This document shows, piece by piece, positions 14,856-22,633 of a DNA stretch of 24,732 nt. The notes under the pieces were generated by a model. It worked only from the letters and a program-made list of their open reading frames with translations. It had not been told where the DNA came from and did not search any database. Source of the stretch: DASQUP01 sp035641235 (GTDB lineage Bacteria > Actinomycetota > CADDZG01 > WHSQ01); NCBI GenBank assembly GCA_035641235.1, contig DASQUP010000008.1, positions 1 through 24,732 on the forward strand, written 5' to 3'. A program made the translations under genes and the position numbers. Numbering within the stretch: position 1 is the stretch's first letter; the number at the start of each line of letters is the position of its first letter.

Positions 14856-14902
14856 TTCTTTGGCATAAAACCTGCGCCACACGTAGGTTTTCGACCAAAG
14901 AA
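14856..14902. repeat. imperfect hairpin, first of a related pair
   Basis: The arms 14856-14873 and 14885-14902 pair over TTCTTTGG (8 bp) and AAAACCT (7 bp), with a 3-base mismatch between them and an 11-nt loop. The left arm shares TCTTTGGCATA and a following TGCGCC with the second hairpin exactly 78 bp to the right. It lies upstream of the tRNA gene and downstream of the UPF0182 gene, and may be a regulatory or REP-like element. Confidence 0.5.
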
Positions 14903-14930
14903 GGAATCCGAGCTCACCGCGCTCAGGTCG

Positions 14931-14983
14931 GTGGTCTTTGGCATAGGAGTTGCGCCTGGCGCTACCGGTATGCCGAAGACCAC
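14931..14983. repeat. long hairpin, second of a related pair
   Basis: GTGGTCTTTGGCATA (14931-14945) and TATGCCGAAGACCAC (14969-14983) pair over 15 bp with one mismatch, around a 23-nt spacer. The element lies 24 bp after the UPF0182 stop. On the minus strand no T-run follows. It is related in sequence to the hairpin 78 bp to the left. Termination of the UPF0182 message or protein binding are both possible. Confidence 0.6.
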
Positions 14984-15006
14984 GCGCCCCGGCGCGCCGA
15001 AAACTT

Positions 15007-17916
15007 CTAGCCGCCGCCGCCGCCTCCTCCGCCACCGCCCGAGAGACGCTGCGCTTCCTCGAGTAGCGCGCCGAGTTCGTTGATCAGGCGCCCGTACTCC
15101 TCGAAGTCCCCGTCCTGCAATGCCTGCTGCGCTTGCTCGTAAAGGTCCGAGGCCTCCTGCACGATCTGGTCGAGTTCTCGCTGGGTCTCGGGCGGCGGCT
15201 CCTCGCCCCCATCGTCATCACCGTCGTCGCCCGGTGGGACCTCGTCCTCCGGAACCTGATCCGTTACGTCCGGCTCTTCTTCGAGGTCGAACAGCGCAGC
15301 GAGGGACTGATCGAAGGTCTCCTCCATCACGACCTCTTCGCCGAAGACGAGTATCACACGCTTGACCTCCGGAATTCCGGATGAACTTGGCGCAGTGGTA
15401 CCCGTCGTAGTAGTAGTGGTGCCGCCCGATCCGTTGGCGATCACGAACAGCGGTCTTACGTACAAGATGGAATCGTTGATGGGAAGTATCACCAGGGAAC
15501 CGAACTCGACGCTCGATCCGCCCTGCCGCAGCAAACTCAGGTCCTGTGAGATCTCGAAGTCCTGGTTGATCAAGTTATCCACCTGCACCGGTCCGAGGAT
15601 CTGCCTCGATCGTGGCAGCTGCAAGGTCACGATCTCCCCGTAGTGGTCCGGATCGGAGCGCGCCACCATGAAGGACACCATGTTGTTCCGGGCTCGGGGA
15701 GTGAACGGACGAGTAAGAACGAATTCTTGATCCGGATCGTCCGGCAGCGAGAACAGCAGATACGTCGGCGGCAGCGGTTCTGAACTCCCCTCCCCTGTTG
15801 GAGGAATCGCGAACACGTCCGATTTCGAGTAGAAGTTGGCCGCGCCTTCAATGTGGTAACTCAGATAGACCTCAGACTGGATCTTGAACAGGTCCTCCGG
15901 ATAACGGAAATGCGCTCGCAACTCATCCGAGGGCTCTTCATCCGTGAATAGGTCCGGAAATGCCTTGCTCCAAGCCTGGACCAGAGGATCCTCTTCATCG
16001 ACGATGTAGAAATCCATGGCCCCGGTGAAGGCATCGACCACAACCTTCACCGAGTTGCGGATGTAGTTGTGATCGCCGGTGAGTGTCCCCTGGTTCCGAT
16101 CAATCAGATCGTCGAACGGGAAGCGCTGCGAGTACGGATACCACTCGGTCGATGTGTAGGCGTCGATTATCCACACCGTTTGACCGTCGATCACGGCAGG
16201 ATAAGGGTCGTTGTCGAGCGAAAGGAAGGGAGCCGCGCGACTCACGCGATCGCGCACGTTCCGGTACAGCATGATCCGAGAGTCCGACTCGACCAGGCCC
16301 GATATCAATAGGTTGGAGTCGAACTCGCGAACCGCGAACGCAACCCGCCTGAGGAAGTTCCCTACGGGAATGCCGCCATCGCCGTCGTACCGGCTCCGCT
16401 CCACGGCGCCCGCCTCGGTCTCGAAGTCGATCTCCTCCTGGCCGGAACGGACGATCGCGTACTCGTTCGCCTGAAATGACTCACCGAAGTAAAGGCGCGG
16501 CTGCTCGTCCGGGAAGAGCGACTCGGCCCCGTCTGCGGCGGTGCCTGGGATGTCCTTTACGAGGAAGTCCGGCTGACCCGCTGCCGTGAGATCGTTTGCG
16601 AGGCTCGCAACGATCCCGTAACCGTGGGTGTACTGAAGGTGCTGGTTCGGCCATGTGCGTGAGCCTTCGGGAAGATCGTCCAGAGACAGCTCGCGTGCCG
16701 ACAGCAGCACTTGGCGCATCTCTCCGTTGATCTCATAGCGGTCGATGTCCACGTCCTCGAACTCGTAGTAGGTACGAATAGCCTGCAACTGCCGGTAGGC
16801 GCGCTGTAGCTGTGACGGGTCCCACAGCCTGACGTTGGCCAACAGCGGCTCATTCTCCACAAGCTCTTCTCCGGCTAGGTCCGTGGTGGCCGGGAACTCA
16901 AGGTGCTCGACATCGCCGACTCCGAATGCTTCTCGAGTGGCCTCGAGGTTGCGTTGGATGTAGACCTCTTCGCGCTGGAGCTCCTGGGGCTGCACCGAAA
17001 ACCTCTGTATGACCGCGGGCCACAGACCTCCGGCCAAGACGGCCGTCAGGATCCAGATGCCGACCGCCGCCACGGGGAGCGCAAGCCTCCTGAACCTGAT
17101 GTTTACGATGAAGAGAATCGCGGAGATGACTGAGATGATCGCAAGGAGTCGCAGCGCGGGGAGCTGCGCGTTAACGTCCGTGTAGCTGGCGCCGGTGACC
17201 GTCCCCCGCGGCGAGAAATTGAGTTCGAACGTACCCAGGTAGTACTGGACCGCTTTGACCAGGGCCAGGCAGCCCAGCAGCACGGAGACGTGGCCCAGCA
17301 CTGCGGGCGACAGCCCCCTCAATCCGATTTCGGGCCGAATGGAGCCCTGGAGGTAGTGCGCCGCCACGGAAAGCAGCAGCGCCGCAAGGAACGCGAACCA
17401 CAGGTAGTCGGTGATGTCCTTGAGGAACGGCAACTCGAAAACATAAAAGCCGATGTCGCGATTGAACTGTGGATCGCGGACACCAAAGGGAACACGATTG
17501 GCCCACAGGAGGAAGTGCTGCCACGCCGCGCTGGCCCCCACGCCGGCGATGATCCCTACCACGGCGGCCGCGGCCAGCCTGAGCCATTTCAGGTAGGGGC
17601 CGACCATTTCTATGTACCGCTCCATAACTTCGTTGCGGCGCCCTTCGTCCACTACGGGGATGCGATACGGGGGCGCCAAACGGCCGGCGATTATCAAATT
17701 GAGCCACACGACCACACCGACCAGCACTCCCACGGCCAATCCGACAAGGAACTGGGTGGATATGCTCTTGAACAGGACCTCGGTGAGGCCAACTTCCTGG
17801 AACCAAAGGACGTCGGTGTAGAAACGAGCCGAGGCGAGCAGAGACAGAAAAAGCGCGATTACGAGGGCGATGATGATTCCGCGCCGCCTGCTGCGCCTTT
17901 CCGGTAACCGAATCAT
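15007..17916 (-). CDS. UPF0182 (COG1615) family large membrane protein
   Basis: This 969-aa protein matches the UPF0182 family in length and layout. About seven hydrophobic helices fill residues 12-310, with the family-typical FYTDVLWFQEVGLTEVLF near 32-49. A large extracytoplasmic part of about 550 residues follows (for example QHLQYTHGYGIVASLAND and YNRN-type lines such as GDHNYIRNSVKVVVDAFTG). A Thr-rich linker, a very acidic linker and a final alpha-helical hairpin (DFEEYGRLINELGALLEEA) complete it. It ends with ten glycines, read from mixed codons. The function of the family is unknown; it is common in actinobacteria. The ATG has no near ribosome site, but TAGCCT ends 7 nt upstream. The response regulator gene ends 34 bp upstream, so it could be part of the same message. 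Confidence 0.93.
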   Translation of the reverse strand: MIRLPERRSRRRGIIIALVIALFLSLLASARFYTDVLWFQEVGLTEVLFKSISTQFLVGLAVGVLVGVVVWLNLIIAGRLAPPYRIPVVDEGRRNEVMERYIEMVGPYLKWLRLAAAAVVGIIAGVGASAAWQHFLLWANRVPFGVRDPQFNRDIGFYVFELPFLKDITDYLWFAFLAALLLSVAAHYLQGSIRPEIGLRGLSPAVLGHVSVLLGCLALVKAVQYYLGTFELNFSPRGTVTGASYTDVNAQLPALRLLAIISVISAILFIVNIRFRRLALPVAAVGIWILTAVLAGGLWPAVIQRFSVQPQELQREEVYIQRNLEATREAFGVGDVEHLEFPATTDLAGEELVENEPLLANVRLWDPSQLQRAYRQLQAIRTYYEFEDVDIDRYEINGEMRQVLLSARELSLDDLPEGSRTWPNQHLQYTHGYGIVASLANDLTAAGQPDFLVKDIPGTAADGAESLFPDEQPRLYFGESFQANEYAIVRSGQEEIDFETEAGAVERSRYDGDGGIPVGNFLRRVAFAVREFDSNLLISGLVESDSRIMLYRNVRDRVSRAAPFLSLDNDPYPAVIDGQTVWIIDAYTSTEWYPYSQRFPFDDLIDRNQGTLTGDHNYIRNSVKVVVDAFTGAMDFYIVDEEDPLVQAWSKAFPDLFTDEEPSDELRAHFRYPEDLFKIQSEVYLSYHIEGAANFYSKSDVFAIPPTGEGSSEPLPPTYLLFSLPDDPDQEFVLTRPFTPRARNNMVSFMVARSDPDHYGEIVTLQLPRSRQILGPVQVDNLINQDFEISQDLSLLRQGGSSVEFGSLVILPINDSILYVRPLFVIANGSGGTTTTTTGTTAPSSSGIPEVKRVILVFGEEVVMEETFDQSLAALFDLEEEPDVTDQVPEDEVPPGDDGDDDGGEEPPPETQRELDQIVQEASDLYEQAQQALQDGDFEEYGRLINELGALLEEAQRLSGGGGGGGGGG

Positions 17917-17923
17917 GTGCGGA

Positions 17924-17929
17924 AGGCTA
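17924..17929 (-). promoter_or_regulatory. possible -10 element for a leaderless UPF0182 message
   Basis: On the minus strand TAGCCT fits TAnnnT and ends 7 nt before the ATG at 17916. A transcript starting at the ATG would be leaderless, which fits the absence of a close ribosome site. No clear -35 box was found, so this is tentative. Confidence 0.35.
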
Positions 17930-17950
17930 CCCCCCTGGCCCCACTACGCG

Positions 17951-18334
17951 TTACTCGCCTTCTCTGGAGATCGCTTCTCGGATCCGCTCGATCAGGTCCT
18001 CCGGCGAAAATGGCTTCCCCACGAACTGGGCTCCGGGCCAATCATCTTCGGCGCCGCGCGCCATGCCTGAAAGTACCAGCACGGGTATCGAGCTCGTTGT
18101 CTCGTCCTCCTGCAGTGCCGAAAGAACCTGCTTGCCGTCCATCTTCGGCATCATCTGATCCAGCAGTATGACGTCGGGGATGCGGTCTCCGGCGGCGCGC
18201 AGGGCAGCCTCTCCGTCCTCCGCAATCAGGACGTCAAAGCCCTCGTCCTCGAGAACGAACTCGAGCGTCATCCGGACGCTCGGATCATCCTCCGCGATCA
18301 ATACGAGAGGCTTTCCCGACCCGGCATCCGACAT
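17951..18334 (-). CDS. single-domain response regulator (CheY-like receiver)
   Basis: This 127-aa protein is a receiver domain with no output domain. The acidic pair is Asp16/Asp17 in IAEDDPS, the phospho-acceptor is Asp59 in LLDQMMPKMDG, the switch Ser is in VLVLSGMA (Ser89), and Lys107 is in VGKPFS. A histidine kinase would phosphorylate Asp59. The histidine kinase two genes upstream in the same direction is the obvious partner. Its ATG shares one base with the stop (TGATG) of the FecR-like lipoprotein gene, a mark of translational coupling. With no DNA-binding part, it must act through a protein partner or a phosphorelay. Confidence 0.93.
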   Translation of the reverse strand: MSDAGSGKPLVLIAEDDPSVRMTLEFVLEDEGFDVLIAEDGEAALRAAGDRIPDVILLDQMMPKMDGKQVLSALQEDETTSSIPVLVLSGMARGAEDDWPGAQFVGKPFSPEDLIERIREAISREGE

Positions 18335-19548
18335 CAGGGCAGCAAGCCTCCGTCGCCGGACAGGATGCCGACTACGCAGTCGATCAAGTTGGCGCAGTCC
18401 TCCTCCTCCGGCGGAATCGAGCCACCGCCACCGTTAATTCCGCCGGGATCTCCCGAACCTCCGGATGAGTCATCCGAACCGGCCCCGGCGCCATTGTCGC
18501 CGGGACCGTTGCCATCTCGTCCCGAGCCTCCACCGGCTGCACCCCCGTCCCCGAGGGACCTCCCCTTCCCTGCGGTTCCCGAGCCGGTGGACAAACTAGC
18601 AGGACCCCCTGGAGCCGATGCCAAGGCACCGGCCGCAAATATGAGGTCTTCCAGCCCCGCCACCAGCGGGCCCGCTCGCACGCCCATGACCGTTGCTATG
18701 ACCCCCCACTGGCCGCCCTCCTGTCGTAGTTGAAACGCCTCCGACAGAGCGCGGGCCCGAGGCCTCGAATCGAGGTCCGCGATCGAAAAGCCGATCAACA
18801 GGTCTGCCGGAGAGTATGCCGGCGACTCCAGATAGCCGTCCATCGCTCGCCCGGCCGAGCGACCTTTGAGACTCAGGAAGTACGACCCTCGCAGGCGACC
18901 CCCGCCCAGCTGGCCGGAGATCGCATCTGCATAGCGCTCCAGCTGCTCGTCGAGTTCGACCACTTCGGTCAAGTGAAGCCGGTCCCAAGGGTCGTCTACG
19001 TCCACTACGCAGGGCTTCGGCGAGAGGATCTCCCCGGCCGTAACCGTGGCGTCGAAAAGCGGCCGGACCCTAACCTGCTCCTGTCCGGGAGAGGCAACCA
19101 CAGCGTCCCCTGTGTACGCCGCGACTCCTGCCGTAGCCGAGAACAGGTCCACCCGGAAGACGCCGCGATTCGTGGTCGCTGTGACGTCGCCGACCGACAA
19201 GGTCATGTGGCCGGGAGAATCGGCGAGAACGCTGCCTCCAAGCACTTCCAGCGAGCCGCCTCCCGTTACGCGCACCCGAGTCACGGTCGCCACGGAGGCC
19301 GCCCTCCCGGAGTGAAGGAGGATCCGAGCGCCGACGGCCGCCGTACGGACGACATCGCCGTCGGCCAGCGAGAAGCGGCCGGTGATTTCGACCTCCTCGC
19401 CCGCGCGGCGAACAAAGACGGACCCGGGTCCGTCCGGTTCGACCGTCATGGATCGGGACGCCGTGGCGTCCGAGAACGGATTGCAGCCGGCTGCAACCAA
19501 CAGCGTGGCGGCCGCCATACCCACTCGCCCCGCATACCTTTTCATCAT
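18334..19548 (-). CDS. FecR-like domain lipoprotein with Gly-rich C-terminus
   Basis: The frame extends to 19650 but overlaps the kinase gene. I choose the ATG at 19548, which gives 404 aa with a clear lipoprotein signal (MMKRYAGRVG..., Cys22 in VAAGC). A second ATG follows at once at 19545. Residues about 38-165 resemble a FecR domain: FSLADGDVVRTAAVGARILL, an LEVLGGSVLAD turn and TNRGVFRVDL, a beta-rich fold with regular strands. A middle part contains a helical segment (LTEVVELDEQLERYADAI). The C-terminus is very rich in Gly, Ser and Asp, followed by two cysteines in CANLIDC. FecR proteins in other bacteria pass signals across the membrane. Here it stands between a histidine kinase and its likely response regulator, so a surface input role is plausible but unproven. 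Confidence 0.83.
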   Translation of the reverse strand: MMKRYAGRVGMAAATLLVAAGCNPFSDATASRSMTVEPDGPGSVFVRRAGEEVEITGRFSLADGDVVRTAAVGARILLHSGRAASVATVTRVRVTGGGSLEVLGGSVLADSPGHMTLSVGDVTATTNRGVFRVDLFSATAGVAAYTGDAVVASPGQEQVRVRPLFDATVTAGEILSPKPCVVDVDDPWDRLHLTEVVELDEQLERYADAISGQLGGGRLRGSYFLSLKGRSAGRAMDGYLESPAYSPADLLIGFSIADLDSRPRARALSEAFQLRQEGGQWGVIATVMGVRAGPLVAGLEDLIFAAGALASAPGGPASLSTGSGTAGKGRSLGDGGAAGGGSGRDGNGPGDNGAGAGSDDSSGGSGDPGGINGGGGSIPPEEEDCANLIDCVVGILSGDGGLLP

Positions 19549-19630
19549 GTTCGAAGCACGTCCCAACTGCACCTTGCGCACCGATATACGCCGGTCGGTG
19601 CCATCGTAGTGCCTCCGATGTCCTGTGGGC

Positions 19631-22432
19631 CTACGCAGGAGTGGAGGCACTGCGTGCGACCGGGACGGCGATGGTCAAACGTGTCCCTCGGTCTGGTTCG
19701 CTGTCTACCCTTACCTCCCCTTGATGCGCGGCCACGATTCGCTGAACCAGTGCGAGCCCCAGCCCGAGCCCGCCGTAGGTGCGGGTCTCGGAGGCGTCGA
19801 TCTGATGGAAATCGGAGAAGATGCGCGCCGCGTCCTCGGGCTGGATCCCTATTCCCTCATCGGAGACGGTCACCTCAACCAATCTCCGGCCGTCCCCGTT
19901 GCCTGCCTGCGATACCTCCCCGATGAGGTGAGCCTCGAGTGTGATCGTCCCGCCGTCGGGCGAGAACTTCACAGCGTTGTCGAGCACCTCTTCGAATGAT
20001 CTCCTCAGGAGACGTTCGTCCCCGGTGATCTTGGGGAGGGCGGTGGGAACGTCCATCACGATGCGGTGCCGGCTCGAACGCTCCGACCATTCCGCGGCCA
20101 GACTCTGGAGCAGGGAGGCGATCTCCACCGACGAAGCCCGGGGCGCGAGGCGGCCGGATTCGATGGCGGCGTAATCGACAAGAAGCGACACGATGCGCTC
20201 GAGCCGCTGTGTGGATTCGAGGATCCCGCGCGAAAAGGCTGCAGCCTTTTCCGGCGGGAGGTCGGCGCGCGTGAGCAACTCCGAATAGCCCTTGATCGGT
20301 GTGAGCGGTGTCCTGAGCTCATGAGAGATGTTGGAGAGGAACTCTCCTTTCATCTTCTCGATCTCGCGTTCTCTCGACATATCACGCATGACGGCGACGG
20401 CGCCCGCCACCTCGCCCTGCTCGTCTCGCAACACGGCGCTGGTCACTGCAACCGGCACCGGTGTTCCGTATCGCCGTTGGACGTACACGTTCGCAACGGC
20501 CCCTTCCCGCAAGGAATAGATGGGGAGAGATGAGCGCTCGCCGCGGGCATCGTGCACCACAAGGATCTCCTGGAGGTCCCGTCCGATGACGTCGTCGGCC
20601 TTCCTGCCGGTCAGGAGCTCCGCTTCCATGTTGAAGGCGAGCACTTTGCGGTCCGCATCGACCGCCACAAGGCCGTCGGCCATCGATTGGATGATCGTTT
20701 CGATCCGCCCTCGTAATGCTTCTTCTTCCCGCGCCGCCCGGCGCAGTTCGTCGGTCGTCCCGCGCAACGCTGCGGTCATTGCATTGAAGACCTCGCCCAG
20801 TCGTCCGACTTCGTCCCGGCCCGTAACGGGCGCCGTCGCCTCGAGATCTCCTTCCCCTACTGACCCGGCCGCGACCGTCAACTTGTGGATCGGCCTCGTG
20901 ATCCGGCGCCCCGACAGCCATGCGAGCAGGAAGGCCACCGCTCCCACGGCAAGCGTCACCAGGAAGAAGGTGCGGATGATGTCGCGGCGAGTGTCCGAGA
21001 CGATCTCCGCAGGGGTCGATAGCACGAGCGTCGGCATCCCGGACTCGCTCTCGATTGCGCCGAATGCACTGAAGTAGGGAGAATCCGCAATCGTCTGTCC
21101 CCGCGCAATGGGGCCACTCGAGGGGGTTAGGAGGCTCCGGACGTCGGACGGTAGATCCATCCGCCGTGCGAGGGCGGGTCCCAGGCTCGATGCAATCACC
21201 GTGTCGTCGAGCAATAGGCTCGCTTCCGCCGCCCCGAGCACGGCGGACATCTCATCCACGGTAAAGGTGTCGAGATACCGGCCCGCGATCACGATCCCGG
21301 CGCGATCCCCCGCCTTAGTGGGGTCCAGAATTTCAGCCGCCGCGACAATCGCCACGGCAGCGTCTCCTACCCGATCGACGTTTACGGCTATCTCCCTATC
21401 ACCTTCGACGACGTTGTCGATGAGGACGGGCGACCCGAGCAAGGAGGCAACCCCACTGTGCTCCAGTTTGGTGGAATGAACTTCATTCCCATCCCGCTGG
21501 GCCGGGCCCTCTCCGGAGAAGTCGAGCAGGCGGCCGCTGGGGTCTGTGAACACAACAAAGTCCAGAGGAAAGGTGTCCGACTGGACGAAGTTCTCCGCGA
21601 TCGCTTCCAGCCTGCCTCTCGTTGCGACGGCGTTTCGAACGATGTCCGAATCGCCGATCAGCCGCACGAATCGACTCACAGCGCGTTCGTCCTCGTCGAC
21701 GATCCGAAGCGCGTTGTCGAGTTGCGTCTGGACGCGCGCCAGCTCCTCGCGCTCGACGTTGTCGGAAATCACGACACTCAAAGTTGTGGATAGACCCAGA
21801 ACGACGATGACCAACAGCCCGGCGAAGGATGCAACGAAGCGCGACCGGACGCTGGTGCGTACGCCCGCCCACAACCACAATCCCACTGCAAGAAATCCCA
21901 GCAGGCGAAGTCCATGCGCGGTCCAGACAACTGAATCGGTGATATCTCCAACCTCACCCGCACGACGTGATGCAGCAATCAGCCCTTCGGAGGCCGCAAA
22001 GGCAACCCCCGCCGCCGCCAGGCGCCACATGTGTCGCTCCTCGCGGTGGCGAGATTTGATGCCGGCGACGATCGCCAGCAGGAATCCGGCGGCGGCTGGG
22101 GCGAAGAGAACCGGCCGGTCGAAAGTGAACGCTGCGGCCCCGGCCGACGGCGTCGTTCGACCTGCACCAACTGCCAGCACCACCGCCATCAGCCCAAAGG
22201 CTCTCAGAAAGATAAGGGTCTCGGAGGAATCGCTTTCGATGAACGATGCGCCGTGGAGCACGGACGCAGTCGCAAGAGCGGCAAATCCAAAGGCTGCAGA
22301 GGTTCGTGCCCACGCTCCGCCGCTGACAAGGCTGGGTCGGAACGGAAGGAGTACGACTGCGCCGGCGGCCACCACAAAACACGCGAATTCGATAGTGAAG
22401 TGAAGGGGAGCCGCGGCCACACTTGGGATCAT
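19631..22432 (-). CDS. multidomain sensor histidine kinase
   Basis: This 933-aa membrane kinase has about seven N-terminal hydrophobic helices (10-222), resembling a MASE-type integral sensor. An extracytoplasmic region of about 260 residues (225-485) follows with a Cache-like pattern (DFVVFTDPSGRLLDFSGEG, later VIAGRYLDTFTVDEM). A membrane helix (487-506), HAMP linker (507-560), short coiled coil and PAS domain (575-690) come next. The HisKA domain reads SHELRTPLTPIKGY with His704. The ATPase domain has the N-box DNAVKFSPDGG (818-828), DEGIGI (858-863) and GGLGLGLAL (887-895). It should autophosphorylate at His704 and pass phosphate to the receiver encoded two genes downstream. The ATG start lacks a clear ribosome site. 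Two separate sensory modules in one chain are unusual. Confidence 0.93.
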   Translation of the reverse strand: MIPSVAAAPLHFTIEFACFVVAAGAVVLLPFRPSLVSGGAWARTSAAFGFAALATASVLHGASFIESDSSETLIFLRAFGLMAVVLAVGAGRTTPSAGAAAFTFDRPVLFAPAAAGFLLAIVAGIKSRHREERHMWRLAAAGVAFAASEGLIAASRRAGEVGDITDSVVWTAHGLRLLGFLAVGLWLWAGVRTSVRSRFVASFAGLLVIVVLGLSTTLSVVISDNVEREELARVQTQLDNALRIVDEDERAVSRFVRLIGDSDIVRNAVATRGRLEAIAENFVQSDTFPLDFVVFTDPSGRLLDFSGEGPAQRDGNEVHSTKLEHSGVASLLGSPVLIDNVVEGDREIAVNVDRVGDAAVAIVAAAEILDPTKAGDRAGIVIAGRYLDTFTVDEMSAVLGAAEASLLLDDTVIASSLGPALARRMDLPSDVRSLLTPSSGPIARGQTIADSPYFSAFGAIESESGMPTLVLSTPAEIVSDTRRDIIRTFFLVTLAVGAVAFLLAWLSGRRITRPIHKLTVAAGSVGEGDLEATAPVTGRDEVGRLGEVFNAMTAALRGTTDELRRAAREEEALRGRIETIIQSMADGLVAVDADRKVLAFNMEAELLTGRKADDVIGRDLQEILVVHDARGERSSLPIYSLREGAVANVYVQRRYGTPVPVAVTSAVLRDEQGEVAGAVAVMRDMSREREIEKMKGEFLSNISHELRTPLTPIKGYSELLTRADLPPEKAAAFSRGILESTQRLERIVSLLVDYAAIESGRLAPRASSVEIASLLQSLAAEWSERSSRHRIVMDVPTALPKITGDERLLRRSFEEVLDNAVKFSPDGGTITLEAHLIGEVSQAGNGDGRRLVEVTVSDEGIGIQPEDAARIFSDFHQIDASETRTYGGLGLGLALVQRIVAAHQGEVRVDSEPDRGTRLTIAVPVARSASTPA

Positions 22433-22471
22433 TCTGCGATTTTCGCACGCTGCACCGGCTCGCCGGAGGTT

Positions 22472-22633
22472 GTGCCTCGGCCAGTGATGTTTGCGAGGTT
22501 ATGCGGCGCGAAAAACAAGCCTGGCAAGGCCGCAGGGAGGGTGCGTACCCGGAGCGTACGTGCCCGACCGAGAACGCAGCCAGGCGCAGCTTTTTCGCCC
22601 GCAGAACCCTACCGACATTGTTGGCCGAGGCAC
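22472..22633. repeat. imperfect palindrome of about 160 bp with 12-bp perfect ends
   Basis: GTGCCTCGGCCA (22472-22483) and TGGCCGAGGCAC (22622-22633) are perfect inverted ends. Inside, 22497-22515 pairs with 22591-22608 (GGTTNTGCGG...GCGAAAAA) with one mismatch and one indel, and GCCTGGC at 22519-22525 pairs with GCCAGGC at 22579-22585. The middle holds further GCGTACC/CGTACG text. The right end coincides with the last base of the protease stop codon. No direct target duplication was seen. It may be a MITE-like insertion or a long structured 3' end. Confidence 0.65.
22511..22530 (-). terminator. possible terminator inside the long palindrome
   Basis: On the minus strand GCCTTGCCAGGC forms a short 4-bp stem and is followed by TTGTTTTT. 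It lies about 100 bp after the stop of the YlbL-like gene. The T-run is good but the stem is short. The larger palindrome around it may add stability. Confidence 0.35.

Noticed and set aside
14677..14898. Minus-strand 73-aa open frame over the tRNA, with text like AGSNPAP
   Set aside because: It reads straight through the tRNA-fMet gene and its terminator; this kind of peptide is a known artefact of translating tRNA genes.
14379..15083. Plus-strand 234-aa open frame
   Set aside because: It runs antisense through the tRNA, both hairpins and the end of the UPF0182 gene, with no family signature and no ribosome site.
19549..19650. N-terminal extension of the FecR-like lipoprotein
   Set aside because: It would place 34 basic residues before a normal lipoprotein signal peptide and overlap the kinase gene; the ATG pair at 19548/19545 fits much better.
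18730..19926. Plus-strand 398-aa open frame
   Set aside because: Antisense to the FecR-like lipoprotein and the kinase end, both of which have clear motifs; its own sequence is Arg-rich and low in hydrophobic residues.
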